Source: Clarkia xantiana subsp. parviflora
Lineage: Eukaryota > Streptophyta > Magnoliopsida > Myrtales > Onagraceae
Length of the DNA: 64,000 bases
Direction: 5' to 3'
NCBI GenBank assembly: GCA_036873135.1
Contig: JAPTYO010000004.1
Span: 1,980,322 to 2,044,321, forward strand
Both the position numbers and the translations under genes were made by a program. Positions 45,880-58,585 of the stretch are shown piece by piece. Numbering within the stretch: the first letter of the stretch is position 1; every line of letters begins with the position of its first letter. The notes under the pieces are model-generated. The model saw only the letters and a program-made list of their open reading frames with translations, made no database searches and was not told the origin of the DNA.

Positions 45880-46359
45880 CGGAGAAATGCTGCTGCAAGA
45901 TTTTCAAATAGGGAGGGATCAGTCAGTGGAGGAAGAAGACAAGACAATGGTGGAGGATAGTTTAGTCATTTACTCGACTGGTTAAGGCTCCAGAAATTGG
46001 GCCTCATTGGAATTAAGTATTGGGCCATCGGCCTAAAAAGTAATTGGGCTATTTATTAGCGTAAGTGTTTATGAAGCTCAATTTTTTCGTATATATATAT
46101 TATATATATTTCTAAAACATACTTATTTACTCATCATAAACAATATATTTGCCCGTGTAAATAAGAAACCAACATATGCATATTGCTAATTTTTTAAAAC
46201 AAAAATATGTCGTATATACAATATAACATAATAAAGATTGATATATTCATGCATGAACACACTATATATATATTCAGATGAGTTAGTTGCTTTATTAAAT
46301 AGACTAGTTGTCGAATATATATACATACATACATTCTCAAGTTTTATAATTAATTAAAG
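45880..46359. other. PPR-gene upstream region and spacer
   Basis: Moderate composition to about 46070, then AT-rich with TA-rich blocks. A TATATATATA stretch at about 46262-46271 lies roughly 90 bp before the microprotein ATG and could serve as its TATA region. Confidence 0.4.
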
Positions 46360-46518
46360 ATGAGTTTCATAAGCGAGAATCCGGGTTGGGACGCCCTTTT
46401 AGCAGCGACGGTGTTGTTGTTTATAATCTTGTGCTTTCTATTCTGCTACAAATATTGTCATAAGGGCGGAACGGCGTCGCATTCCGCGGCTCCACCAGAA
46501 TGCTGCAGAGATCCATAA
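46360..46518 (+). CDS. Putative 52-residue single-pass membrane microprotein
   Basis: The ATG at 46360 is preceded in frame by TAA at 46351-46353 and the frame ends at TAA 46516-46518. The peptide has a short polar N-terminus (MSFISENPGWD) and one strong hydrophobic segment (ALLAATVLLFIILCFLFCY). A Cys/Lys-rich juxtamembrane patch (CYKYCHK) and a tail with vicinal cysteines (PPECCRDP) follow. Inside the frame the DNA is far richer in G and C than the flanking AT-rich spacer, which argues for selection on coding. No family is recognised. It might be a genuine small protein or a remnant exon of a larger gene. Confidence 0.5.
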   Translation: MSFISENPGWDALLAATVLLFIILCFLFCYKYCHKGGTASHSAAPPECCRDP

Positions 46519-46795
46519 CTGAAGAAGAAGAAGAAGAAGACGACTTTTAGATTGTTTAAATTAACTAAGATTAGATCATGAATAAGGATTCATCTTAATT
46601 CAATGATGAATCATATTGATATTATTATAGTTGTTATTTTTGCCGATAATTATCTAATTATTATTAGAGTTTGCTATAAGCTATAATCCCATGTTAATGT
46701 TATGAAAAATCTATTGTTTTCTTATAGATTATTTATATAAAATTATTATTATTTTTATGTTATTTTGTTTCAGATGAATTATCCATTCCAATTTC

Positions 46796-46836
<41 letters not shown>

Positions 46837-47377
46837 CTATGCTAAAATGAGGTGAATTATGATTTTAGAAGAATATATAAATGATACACAAATAAATATA
46901 TAACAGCACACTGTATAACTTAAACATTAATAAAATATAATTATAAAATCTAATAATTTATTGAAAATTATTTTGATTTTCTATGTGCAAACTTCTTTTT
47001 ATTCAATGACGAGTTCTCGCCTTAACCAGTCAACCCTAATGACTAAATTGCTATCCACCATTGTCTTCTTTCTCCAAGTTTGACTCATGTTAATCGGAGA
47101 CTTTTGAATTTTCAAAAGTTAATATGGAAGGTTCAACTTGTTAATTTAAAATTTTCCGTCTAATTTTAGGGTTAAATTTAACAGTACTGGTTAAGGCTCC
47201 AGAAATTGGGCATTATCGGACTCTAGGAGACTTCATACTCGCAATTAAGAATTTGGGCATTACCAATTTAGTCCTCAAAGTAGTAGTTCGTAAATATATT
47301 AATCTTAGTTTTTTTTTTTTTTTTTTTTGCCAAAGTATTAATCTCAGTTAGATGTGTCAACTATAACTTGTATATAA
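46519..47377. other. AT-rich spacer, no further gene seen
   Basis: It starts with a GAA-rich stretch just after the microprotein stop and contains a (TA)n array at 46799-46835. GTTAAGGCTCCAGAAATTGG at about 47185 repeats a string at 45982 near the PPR-gene 5' flank, a small duplicated segment. Confidence 0.55.
46799..46835. repeat. (AT)n microsatellite
   Basis: About 18 uninterrupted AT units. Confidence 0.95.
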
Positions 47378-47793
47378 GAGCATCCACAGTGGTATTACGT
47401 AAAGATTACGTAAACGTGGGTCCTACATGTTTATTTAAGTAAAGCAATAAAAACTATCTACAGTGGTTTTACATAGCATTCCTTAAAAATGGGACCCACA
47501 CGTAAATTTATGTTTTTACATAAAGCATTCCTTAAATTTAAGTAATGCACTATGTATTACGTAACCAATTTTTTATTATAAATTATTTTTTTTTATAATT
47601 AATGCAATATCTTATTGGTGGTTGTTGTAAAATTTAATAATAAAATATATTTAAGGAATATGTTTAAGTAATACGATTGCAGAGAAAATATTTTTTACGT
47701 GTGTCTTAAATTTACGTATTACTTAAAGTGTACACAAATGTCTACGTGGCAACTTTAAAGAATACAATTTACGTAAAACCATTGTGGATGCTC
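47378..47793. mobile_element. Tourist-like (PIF/Harbinger) MITE, copy 2
   Basis: 416 bp with ends GAGCATCCACAGTGG and CCATTGTGGATGCTC, flanked by TAA (47375-47377 and 47794-47796). By eye it is nearly identical to the element at 967-1383, with only scattered substitutions and small indels. Same orientation as copy 1. Confidence 0.85.
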
Positions 47794-48121
47794 TAAGAGG
47801 GCCAGATTTTGGACGACCTGACCGTTATAATTTCTGTTAAATAATACCATTTTGTTTTCATATATAAGATGAATTTCACAATTTCATATTGTAAATATTA
47901 AGATTAACACCCTCTTTAAAGTGACATCTCATATAAGTAACATATCAATGTTTTTGGTATAAATAACGCATATCAATGATGATCTAATCTAAAGAATGAA
48001 AATTATGCTTAATTTTATTCGACTAAGTAAATATGATGTAGCAAAATTAGAAGAAAAAAAATCTTTTAAACAGACCCGAATTTACGCGGGTGACACAAAC
48101 TTCTGTAGATAAGATTTTATA

Positions 48122-48176
<55 letters not shown>

Positions 48177-48929
48177 TATAATTTTATGTACTTGAATATC
48201 AAGAGACATTTCTTTCTAGTATTTTGGTTTACAAGCTGCATTTTTTAATGTTAAAATAGATATGAAAAATTTATAAATGACATATTACATTATATATTGT
48301 TTTTAATTTACGTACATCGCTATAAAAATTTAAGCAACAATAATATAGGATACTTTATAAAAAACATTCATTTAAAATTGAATTTACGAGTCAATATTAT
48401 TATAAGCTAAATATTTATATGAACAAAATTTTGCACAAAAACATACTAGTTTACAAATAGTTTTTATAGACAAATAGCTTTTAAAAGATAATAATAGACG
48501 TGGATTTGCAATGTCAATGTATAATATAAATAGATTTCCTTGATAATAGTTTTTCCACTAAGATGTTGACAATTTATGTAGTCGAATTTCAAGTCTTTAA
48601 AGTTTAAACTATACACATCAAAATATATGTAATAGATATAAGATTTAATTAAGTTTAACTTTTAAAACGATTCATTATCGATTATGAATTAACAACTAAA
48701 AATTTAAAACCGATTCATTACTTACGGTCCACTGCATTCTGCTGAGAATTGAGATGCGCCGCCGCCTAGCAGTTAACAAAAGTACAAAACTCATTAAACA
48801 CGTCAGCTTTATTATTTTTCTTCGTTATCCACAATAATTAATTACGTGATTTATTTCTCTTTGGTTTAATCGATTCTTTTTGTCGTCTCTTTCCTTTCTA
48901 ATTGATTGGCATTTTTTTTGCCATCAATT
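47794..48929. other. AT-rich spacer before the DPP-like gene
   Basis: No gene. It contains a (TA)n array (48128-48171) just after ACCCGAATTTACGCGGGT (about 48074), a small palindrome of the sort seen near Helitron or other element ends but with no CTAG terminus. Confidence 0.5.
48128..48171. repeat. (TA)n microsatellite
   Basis: About 22 TA units. Confidence 0.95.
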
Positions 48930-49948
48930 AATTGATTGATTGACATTGGAATCCCCAATATACTACCAGTTCCATTGCTTCTGGTCGGAAGTACCAACAG
49001 GAACGAACACAGAGAGGAAGAGGAAGAAACCAACTACCACAGTCATTGTCAGATCTCCTTCTTCACCGCCGCGTCCATCAATTTCACCCGAATCCGATTC
49101 CAATCTCCGGCTTCACTCTGCTCCACCAATCGATCACATCCGCTGCTTTTTTTTCTAGCTTCTCTTTCGCTGAATATTCCAGGTTCTTCAAGATTCTGCT
49201 CCTTTTGGATTTGCTATGCTTTATTGCCGACTTTGCGTTGATGTTGATCGGTGTTTTATGATCGGATGCAGGTGATTACTATGCCGAGCTGATTCAGTGT
49301 CTTTTAGCTGGTAATGATTCCGTCAATTCATGCTTTTTTATCAAAGTTGTTGGATTTTGGTGTCCTTGTGGTTGCTGATAAAGTTGGGAAGCTGCTGAAA
49401 GAAAGCATAGTTTGGCAATTTGGTCATTTGCTTTTACTTGCTATTGCTTTTAAAAGAGCAAAAAGGAAGTAAAAATGCTGAGTTCTTGCATATGGATTAT
49501 CTGCTTAACTTAATTGAACTAGTCTATGTATAGTAAAGGGCAGCTGAACAAACAAACCTGCGTAAAATTAGGTTCCTTACACCATAAGTGCCAGATGTTG
49601 ATGCTCTAACTACTTGGTGATGCTAATAAGCCTATAACTAATTAGTTGATGCTATAATAAGCGGTGCTTTTCTTCCTTTGAATGAATGTAATACGGACGA
49701 AATAAGTTGGAGCTCTTCAGTAGTAAAAGAATTTTCCATTTTAACTTGATGATGCAATTACTGATTACAAGATAATTTCCTAAAAGCTGATAATCTTGAT
49801 TCATTTTCTTAGCGGGAAAAATTCTTAATCTTTGAAAGAACTTGATCTTCTTTCAGCTAGCTTTCATTCGACGTCAATTGACTAATATCGTTTTCATTTT
49901 TCTATACTGTGTGTTGGCATTTATCAGTCGGCAGTAGCTGTTTATCTA
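48930..49948 (+). promoter_or_regulatory. Probable intron-containing 5' UTR of the DPP-like gene
   Basis: The sequence turns pyrimidine-rich and more balanced from about 48940. Acceptor-like AG sites at 49271 (ATGCAG) and at about 49928 (TTTATCAG), with donor-like GGTAATG at 49311, suggest one or two small noncoding leader exons before the ATG at 49949. Frames here show no conserved protein. Confidence 0.4.
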
Positions 49949-52900
49949 ATGCAATTAGCTGATGAGACAAGGAAGAAGTTGAAGACATCAAGTTCTATTT
50001 CAAGGAACATGCCTCTCACTGACAACGTAGCTGCACAAATCTTTGAGGACTGTAGTTCTTTCCCAATTGAGGAGATTGTTCAATACCCTTTACCTGGATA
50101 TGTAGCTCCAACTTCAATCAATTTCAGCCCTGATGATAGTTTGGTGACTTATCTGTTCAGTACAGATCATACTTTGAATAGGAAGGTCTTTGCATATGAT
50201 CTCAAGACAAGCAAGCAGGAGATGATTTTCACTCCTCCTGATGGAGGACTCAACGAGAATAACATTTCACCTGAAGAGAAGTTGAGGAGAGAGAGGCTAA
50301 GAGAGCGTGGTCTTGGCGTGACGCGATACGAATGGGTTAAGACGACTTCAAAGAAGAAAATTATTATGGTGCCTTTACCAGCTGGGGTAAGTTCTCTGCA
50401 CCTTATTTTCGTGTATAATCAATATTTCTGGAAGGAAGAAGTGCAAATGTACAAGATGCTTCATTTGCTTCTGAATTACTCTCGTTTCTAATTTCACAAT
50501 GATTTAGTAAGAAATTAGTACAGTAGTTAATTTTCCTGTACTAATGTGCTACTGGGTAGGCACTAGAAAGAAAGGTATATAATGTTACTAGTTTTCAAAA
50601 GAAAACTACTCATCATTCTTGTTAGCGTTACATTGTTGAAATATCCAATAGATTATTTTAAGTTCAAATTTTATGATTGGTGTGTATACTATAGTGAAAT
50701 GTGGTAGAGCTCAAAACTACCATTGTGATCGTACATTTTCTTCTGGTTAATGAATATATTTTTCTGTGAATAGATTTATTTCCAGGACCTTTCTTCTTCG
50801 ACGCCAGAGCTCAAACTCTCAACTACAGCTTCTTCACCAATAGTTGATCCACATATCTCGCCAGATGGCAATATGATCGCTTTTGTCAGAAATTGCGACT
50901 TGCACGTTCTGAACCTTCTGTCCAATGAGCAGCGTCAATTAACTAGTGGTGCTGAGGAAAATTCTGTGGTAAGCTCCGTTTGGACATCCATAAAATCTGT
51001 TCTTTTTTTTTTTGGTAAGACACACTTAACCTTTGCCCAGCTGCAAAATTGTTGACGCAGAAGGCCGACATTCCTATGTTTATTTGTATTTTATTGTTTT
51101 TATTTTAATATCTTACACTGATGGCATTGTTTCATGTTATTCAGACTCATGGGATTGCCGAATTTATAGCTCAGGTAAGCCTTTTACTATTCAAATAGCT
51201 TGGATTTCCTCAGTTCCTGTTGATGTTGCAAATCTGGACATATAATATACAATAAATTGATTTTATCTAGTGTGAACATTAGATTGATTTTCCTTCCAGG
51301 AAGAAATGGACAGGAAAAACGGATACTGGTGGTCACTAGACAGCAAATATATTGCTTTCACCGAAGTCGATTCTTCTGAGATACCACTTTTCAGGATCAT
51401 GCATCAAGGCAAAAGCTCAGTCGGCCCAGATGCACAAGAAGATCACCCTTATCCCTTTGCAGGAGCCTCCAATGTCAAAGTCCGACTTGGGGTAGTACCT
51501 GTTATTGGTGGGCCCGTCACCTGGATGGATCTCCTCTGTGGAGGGTCTAATGACTTGGACAATGAAGATGAATATCTAGCTCGGGTGAATTGGATGCATG
51601 GGAACACCCTCATGGTGCAAGTTTTAAACAGGTCACATTCGAAGTTGAAGTTGATTAAATTTGATGCTAAAACAGGTCAAGGAAAGGTGATTTTGGTGGA
51701 GGAACAAGAGACATGGATTAATCTCCATGATTGCTTCACTCCTTTGGACAAAGGGGTAGCCAAATTCTCTGGAGGGTTCATTTGGGCCAGCGAGAGGTCG
51801 GGATTTAGGCATCTTTACATATACGATGCAAATGGGACTTGCTTAGGACCAATCACCGAAGGTGAATGGATGGTAGAGCAAATTGCGGGGATAAACGAAG
51901 CCGCGGGTCTCATATACTTCACTGCAACTCTAGACAGCCCATTGGAACATCACCTGTACTCAACCAAACTTGTCCCAGACAAGTCTACCCCTCAGAGGTT
52001 GACTCAAGGAAAGGGTAAGCACGTCATTGCACTCGACCACCATTTACGCACCTTTGTGGACATTTATGATTCGTTGACTTCCCCTCCTCGGGTTTCGCTC
52101 TGCTCATTGAGTGATGGAAGTGTGATTATGCCTTTGTATGAACCGCCCTTCACCACCCCAAGGTTGAAGAAGCTGCAGATTGAGCCTCCAGAGATAGTGA
52201 CGATTGAGGCGAGTGATGGAACTGTGTTATACGGGGCTTTGTATAAGCCTGATATAATGAAACATGGACCGCCTCCGTATAGGACTATGGTCAGTGTCTA
52301 TGGTGGACCGTGCGTGCAACTTGTACACAATTCGTGGATAAATACAGTCGACTTGAAAGCTCAGTATCTACGAAGCAAAGGCATCTTAGTGTGGAAGGTA
52401 ATGCTTTTATCTTGACTCCTAAATACCCAGCTCTGTTGTTCACCATATGCAAAATCTCATTCTTGATAGATTGAATTGCTAATTGAATTTCTGTGCCTAT
52501 ACCTTGCTGATTTGGCAAAACTTAATTATGAAGAAAGTTCATAACTGTTACTTTCATTGTCATAATCTGTGATCTTACTATTTAAATTTTGGAATGAGAT
52601 TGTAGAATTTGGTTCACTGATCATGTTTGTAGTTAGATGTCCTTGAGAAGATCTGAATACTAAAGAGTATTAGCCTAAACTTACATTTATAAGATTAAGC
52701 ATAGTACTAATGCTGCCTCCACCACTGCAGATGGACAACCGAGGATCAGCAAGGCGTGGCCTTAAATTCGAAGGCGCGGTAAAACACCACCTCGGCTACA
52801 AAGACGCCGAGGACCAGGTAACCGGGGCCCAGTGGCTCATCAAAGAAGGGTTAGCCGAACCGGGTCGGATCGGCCTTTACGGGTGGAGCTACGGTGGCTA

Positions 52901-53282
52901 CCTCTCCGCCATGTCACTCGCAAGATTCCCTGACGTATTCCGGTGCGCGGTTTCTGGTGCTCCCGTCACGTCCTGGGACGGTTATGACACGTTCTACACC
53001 GAAAAATTCATGGGCCACCCTGAAAGGAACGTGTTAGGGTACGAGACGAGCTCAGTGATGCACCACATCAGCAAGATGAAAGGGAGGCTGCTCCTGGTGC
53101 ATGGAATGATCGATGAGAACGTGCATTTTAGGCACACGGCGAGGCTGGTCAACGGGCTTGTGGTGGCCGGGAAGAGGTACGAGATGCTGATATTTCCCGA
53201 CGAGAGGCACATGCCGAGGCGGCATAGGGACCGGGTTTATATGGAGGAGAGGATTTGGGAGTTTCTTGAGAGGAATCTATGA
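49949..53282 (+). CDS. Dipeptidyl-peptidase-IV-like serine peptidase (prolyl oligopeptidase family, S9)
   Basis: Five exons: 49949-50386, 50786-50968, 51145-51174, 51300-52397 and 52731-53282, giving 766 residues. The N-terminal two-thirds is a DPP-IV-type beta-propeller ([40 protein letters not shown]). The C-terminal hydrolase has YGWSYGGY (Ser about 636), DENVHF (Asp about 711) and DERHMPR (His about 743), a complete triad. There is no signal peptide, so it resembles cytosolic DPP8/9 rather than membrane DPP4. It is expected to remove X-Pro/X-Ala dipeptides from peptide N-termini, though the plant substrates are not known to me. From memory the Arabidopsis counterpart is At5g24260. Exon 3 is only ten codons but keeps frame on both sides. 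Confidence 0.93.
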
Positions 53283-55289
53283 AGGTGAAGAGTAAGGGGC
53301 TGCTTTCTTTTTACAGAATATGAATATTTATGATCCTCTGCTTTTATCTTATCTTCCCCTTTTGTTTGAATTTCCAACATCTATCTATTTTCTTTGTAAA
53401 AAAGAGAATAATGTATGAATAAAGCTCCCATTTGCAGTCCTTAGCTTCCAAGCATTTGTGTGACTAGAGCCACAGAGGGCTCATGAGGGTATTTATGTCT
53501 TTTAACATCACATATTTCAAGTAAATAGCTGAAGTACCGAACAGTTAGCTGAACTTTAACCAACGTAACATATGTAGCGGTATAATCCTTCCTTCTTTTA
53601 AACCTTTTTATTATGCTTCCAAAGTATATCTTTTATTTTATAAATATTAATATTTTTCTATTATTGAAACTATAGAGAAATTAACATTATTAATAGTATG
53701 ATGTAAATAAATACTAAATGTAGCTAATTATTTTTCTTTTATTTTTAGAGTTTTATTTTGTTATAATTAAGTCTGTCTTATTAATAAAAATACCACAAGG
53801 TGAATTATATTAGAAAAATCACGTTCTCTAACTAGACGTTTCTTATTCAATCACTATCTAAAATTTATCTTGAACTGATAACTAATTATTAGACTTAAAG
53901 TAGGTACGTCCGTACAATTTGATATTATTCGTGCATTATATCTCTGGATTATACTAGGACAAACGACAATTCGAGCTCTATTTTTTATTCCTTCTTAAAA
54001 TTCAATCAAGAAATCCAAAATTAAGTCCAATAATAATCAATTAGCCATTTTATATATATATATATATCAAATTAATTTCGCAATTTTGAGCTAAAGCACC
54101 AACCCTAAATCCCTTTCCTAAAAAGGAGTTTCCAACAGTATTTTAATTCGGTTAACACCTAAAACGCAATTCGTTTTATCAACATTATTATTAGTAAAAA
54201 AAATTGTGGGTCAACATCCCTTACTCGAAAGCACAGGGATGAAGTTTGCTTATGCTTGGGGCTTTGAGCTTCATGTTGGGCTGCTAAGAGAATTTGGGCT
54301 CATATAATTGTTATATCTTTGGGAAGCCACTTTGGTTGTTAAATAATAAATAAATAAATAAATGGGTTTTGGATTTACTGAAACTGGCGGGACTTGGGGG
54401 ACACGTGTTACACTGCTATTGGTTATACTACGTATAAGTGGACCGATTCCAGTCAGCAAACTTAAAAAGATGGGACGAAGAAAATAAGGCAAGTTTCGTT
54501 TCAACTTGGCGGGCAAGCCTAAAGCACGGCTTCAGTTGACGGCGTCTGTCTATACCCCCATTTTTATTTAAACGGACATATGTTATGGCCAAATGACGGT
54601 CTTAACCTTTCTCATTCTTGGCGCTTAATCCAAGGATATTTTTTTTTCTCTCTAGAAACATCTAACAGATTCTAAAATTTTACATCCGAGGTTTAACATT
54701 ATTAATTTAAAGATTCTAATCTCAGATATATATTAAATTGCCGCTTGATCCAATTGTCGATTTTAAGCATTAGTATATATCAAATTAAGTCGTATTATTT
54801 AATAATATTATATAATTTTAGTGTCTTTATTTGTTTACTTGTATTTAATATATATACTATTACATAATCTTTTTGTTATAATTAAAAAATCATAATTTTT
54901 TTACGGATTTATAATGAACATACTTTTTATGTAAAGTTATATTGAAAATCATTTGAATGATAAATAATAATAAATACTTCTAGTTCTAATATATGTTTAT
55001 TATAATAATTAATTAATATTAAGATGTATATATTCTTTTAATATTTATCAATTAATTTTAAAAAATAAAATAAAATTAATAGTAAACAGAAACTTAAAGG
55101 GTAGTTCGGTCTTAATGGAGGCGCGGTTTCACCTTATTAAGTTATTAACCGCTCCTCAGAACGGAAAACATAACGACGTGTATCCACGCGTTAATCCCCA
55201 TTTATTTATTTATTATCAAAACATTATGATTATGAATTTAGAAAAGAATCTCCACTCAATTCATCACCGTCTTCTCCATATAAATATAT
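53283..55289. other. Spacer between DPP-like and PI4K genes
   Basis: DPP-gene 3' flank to about 53460. A short CTAGC-family-like fragment (AAATAGCTGAAGTACCGAAC, GTTAGCTGAACTTTAACC) follows at about 53523-53563, then AT-rich DNA. ACACGTGT (G-box-like) occurs near 54400. No gene recognised. Confidence 0.5.
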
Positions 55290-56226
55290 CGGGAAAGCTT
55301 CTCAGGGACACTCTCCAGCTCCTGTTTTCTTTCACTTTCCCAGTCAATTTTCCGGAAAAGAAAACCAAAATTTCACGGAAGAACAAATTTAACTCGATTA
55401 TCGAAGGCTCGGAGAAGCGACGAACCCCTCAAATCCGATTCGTTTCGTCATCTATTGATCGCGACGCCTCGGTCTAGGTGGATTCGATTCTCCGGTAAGT
55501 GCTTAATTTGATAGCATTTCGGAGATTGTTCGATTACTGATCATCTATGGAGGAATCAAGTGTCTGTTGTGTTGAATGTTGGTTGCGGTGAAGCATATTA
55601 AGCATTTTGCTGTTGTGATGATCATGAATGAGCTATCTGTGCGCTTGCGCTGCGCTTCCTATAATGCTAGAGCTAGTCAATTAAGGCATTGCGAATTCAA
55701 ATGTGAGCTGAAATTAGCTAAATTCATCCTCAGATGGCCTTTGATTCTCTGTTTGAAAGCAATTGAGCAATTGAAGAGATTTGTATTAATTATGTTTTAT
55801 TTATGTTTAGGTTTTGGTTAGCATCTAATTATGTTTCTTTTCCTTGTTTCTGCTTTAATAGCAACGCAAGTGAGGACCTGCATTGTAAATGATCATTAAG
55901 TGTTTCTGAAAATTGATCAATCAATAGGAGTCTTGCAGTTTTGGGGGCTAGTTTTGGAGAGGATCAGTTAGAGCTGTCTATATGGATTGTTTGATGTAAT
56001 GTCTGGCTAATTCCTGAAATGTTTTATCTTCAGGGTTTATTCTCGCGTTGGGTTTGAAAAGGCTAGGTCTTTGAATTTGTAAGGTGACCTGGATTGGAAC
56101 CTTTTTGGTTTCTATTCTTGGTGTAAATGAATTTGACCAAAGTGCATTGAAGAACTGAAGTATATTGGAGCTCTAGTGTTCCTTGACTGACATAAAAGGG
56201 GAGGATCTGGAACTCAGAGCTGAAAG
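55290..56226 (+). promoter_or_regulatory. Probable 5' UTR of PI4K gamma with a leader intron
   Basis: Leader-like sequence from about 55290 ends in CTCCG before GTAAGTGC at 55496, a good donor. Acceptor candidates before the ATG are TTTAATAG (about 55860) and ATCTTCAG (about 56033). A short uORF (7 codons) starts at 56128. Borders are inferred. Confidence 0.4.
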
Positions 56227-58240
56227 ATGTCGCTTGCTGGTGTAGCCCTCAGTCCAGTGCAGGAAGAATTATTCAATTTTCCTGGCAATGCTACTAGCAG
56301 ATGGGGTCTTCCTCCCTTAGATGACTCAATCTTGGTTTACCTATCTGTTGCTGGTTCTCTAATACCGATGCATATTATGAAGTCAGACTCGATTGCTTCT
56401 GTAAAGCTGAGAATTCAGTCAGTTAAAGGATTCTTTGTAAAGAAGCAGAAACTTGTGTTTGAAGGTAGAGAACTTGCTCGGAGTAATTCCTTTGTTCGGG
56501 ACTATGGGGTTGGGGATGGTAATGTACTGCACCTGGTTCTGAGGCTCTCAGATCTTCAGGCTATCACTGTTCATACTGCTTGTGGGAAGGAGTTTGAATT
56601 CCAAGTAGAGAGAAGTAAGAATGTGGGTTATGTGAAGCAGCAGATTGCACAGAAAGGAGGGAAGATTATTGATCTCAACAATCAGGAGTTGGTATGTGAT
56701 GGTGAGGAGCTTGAAGATCAAAAGCTCATATATGATATCAGCAAAAAGACTGATGCGGTGATTCACTTGCTTGTACAGAAATCTGCAAAAGTGAGAGCCA
56801 AACCTGTTAATAAGTACTTTGAAGTGTCTATTGATGCACCAATAGCTAAGAAAGTAGCAGCAAATAGTGAAGTGGCTTCAGTTGTTGAACATAATACCAT
56901 AGTGAGGCAACCATCAATACGGGATTTACTATTAGAAGCTTTAGTTGCTGATGGAGGTATTGAGCTGCCTCCTCTCATAAAAGAACTGATCGGCTCTACT
57001 CTCAGAGGATTAGAGATGGGAAATTCACCAATCCAGTCTTCAGAGGGTTCAGGAGGAGCTTACTTGATGCAAGATTCTTCTGGACAAGGGTATATATCTG
57101 TTTTTAAGCCTATTGACGAGGAGCCACTTGCTGTTAATAACCCTAGGGGCCTGCCATTGTCGGTGGATGGTCAAGGGTTGAAGAAGGGGACTCGTGTTGG
57201 AGGAGGTGCTTTTAGGGAAGTTGCTGCTTACATCTTAGACCACCCACAAGGCAGATCGCATTCATTTTACAAGGAAGAGATGGGTTTTTCTGGGGTTCCA
57301 CCCACCGTAATGGTCAAGTGCTTGCACAAAGGGTTTAACCATCCAGAAGGTTACCAATGCGCATTTAAAAATGTAAAGATTGGATCACTACAGATGTACA
57401 TGAAGAACAATGGAAGCTGTGAGGACATGGGACCACGTGATTTCCCCGTGCACGAGGTGCACAAGATCTCCGTGCTGGACATAAGGCTAGCAAATGCAGA
57501 TAGGCATTCTGGGAACATATTGATCAGCAGAGATGGTGGAACTGGGGAAATTGTGCTCACCCCTATTGACCACGGCTACTGTTTACCCGAAAATGTAAGT
57601 GTTTTGCTTTCATGTTTTCATTTTATTACATTTTAGTAGAGCGTTTAGATTCATTTACCATACAATCTACTAGTAGGAATCAAAACCATCGATTTCATAA
57701 CAGCTTGTTTAGTCTTCAATGCTTTAAAGTATTTGTATTTCTGTTCATTTAGCCGCTCGGATCATGTTCTTGCTTTTCTGCTGGTTGGCATCAAGATACC
57801 AACTTTCTTGATTTATTTTTGCGCAGAAGATAACAAGTTGACGATTTTCATGTCTTTTTCAGTTTGAAGACTGCACATTTGATTGGCTATACTGGCCGCA
57901 AGCCAAACAGCCTTATTCCCCAGAAACCATTGACTACATTCGATCTCTGGATGCCGAACAAGACATTCAACTTTTAAGCTCCCATGGCTGGGATCTTCCT
58001 CAAGAATCAGCTCGAACTCTCAGAATCTCAACAATGCTTTTGAAGAAAGCTGCTTCGAGGGGATTCACCCCCTTCTCCATCGGGACCATGATGTGCAGAA
58101 GAACATTGAAGGAAGAATCTGCAATTGAGCTGATTGTTCAAGAAGCAGAGGACAAGATCCTTCCCGGGGCTAGCGAAGCTGCATTTCTTGAATTGGTCGA
58201 GTCAATAATGGACCGATACCTCAATGGACAGGCACCGTGA
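56227..58240 (+). CDS. PI4KG: Phosphatidylinositol 4-kinase gamma with tandem ubiquitin-like domains
   Basis: Two exons, 56227-57594 and 57863-58240, give 581 residues. Two ubiquitin-like domains sit at about 37-108 and 112-184 (VKLRIQSVKGFFVKKQKLVF; QQIAQKGGKIIDLNNQELVC). A linker and a PI3/PI4-kinase-type domain follow, with the nucleotide-binding YISVFKPIDEEP (Lys about 293), catalytic LANADRHSGNIL (about 422-433) and PIDHGYCLPE. This UBL-UBL-kinase layout defines the plant PI4K gamma / UbDK gamma subfamily; members I recall show protein kinase activity and bind proteasome-pathway partners, and lipid kinase activity is doubtful for some. Length fits the family. Its position next to the DPP-like gene matches Arabidopsis At5g24240/At5g24260. 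The paralogue number is not assigned. Confidence 0.93.
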
Positions 58241-58585
58241 GGTACGGAAACCACATTCTGCAAGTTTTCTGGGTTTATATGAATTACAATGAACCATCCT
58301 GAATCATCAAATGGTGTGTTTCTTCTGCTTAATGTGTGTGGTGGGCTGTAGCTCTGGTACTAGAGATTGTACTTCAGTCTGTTCTTTGATCATCTTAGCA
58401 CAAAACAACATAAATGAAACAAAAAGAACATTTTTTTTCTTTATTTATTATAAAATGTCCATCAAATATATGCTTTATGGATTGATAGAAAATGAAACAA
58501 TATTATGTGTTAGGAATTATATATGGGAGATGGACTATGACTGTCCAAATTAAAACCAAAAACCTTAATTCTTTCGGGTCGGTTC
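58241..58585. other. Convergent 3' region between PI4K and pectin methylesterase
   Basis: About 345 bp between stop codons, holding both 3' UTRs. Nothing else is visible. Confidence 0.6.

Noticed and set aside
49949..53282. Reading the DPP-like gene as an acylaminoacyl-peptidase or prolyl endopeptidase
   Set aside because: The GWSYGG elbow, the DPP-IV N-domain features and the spacing of the triad fit the DPP-IV subfamily better.
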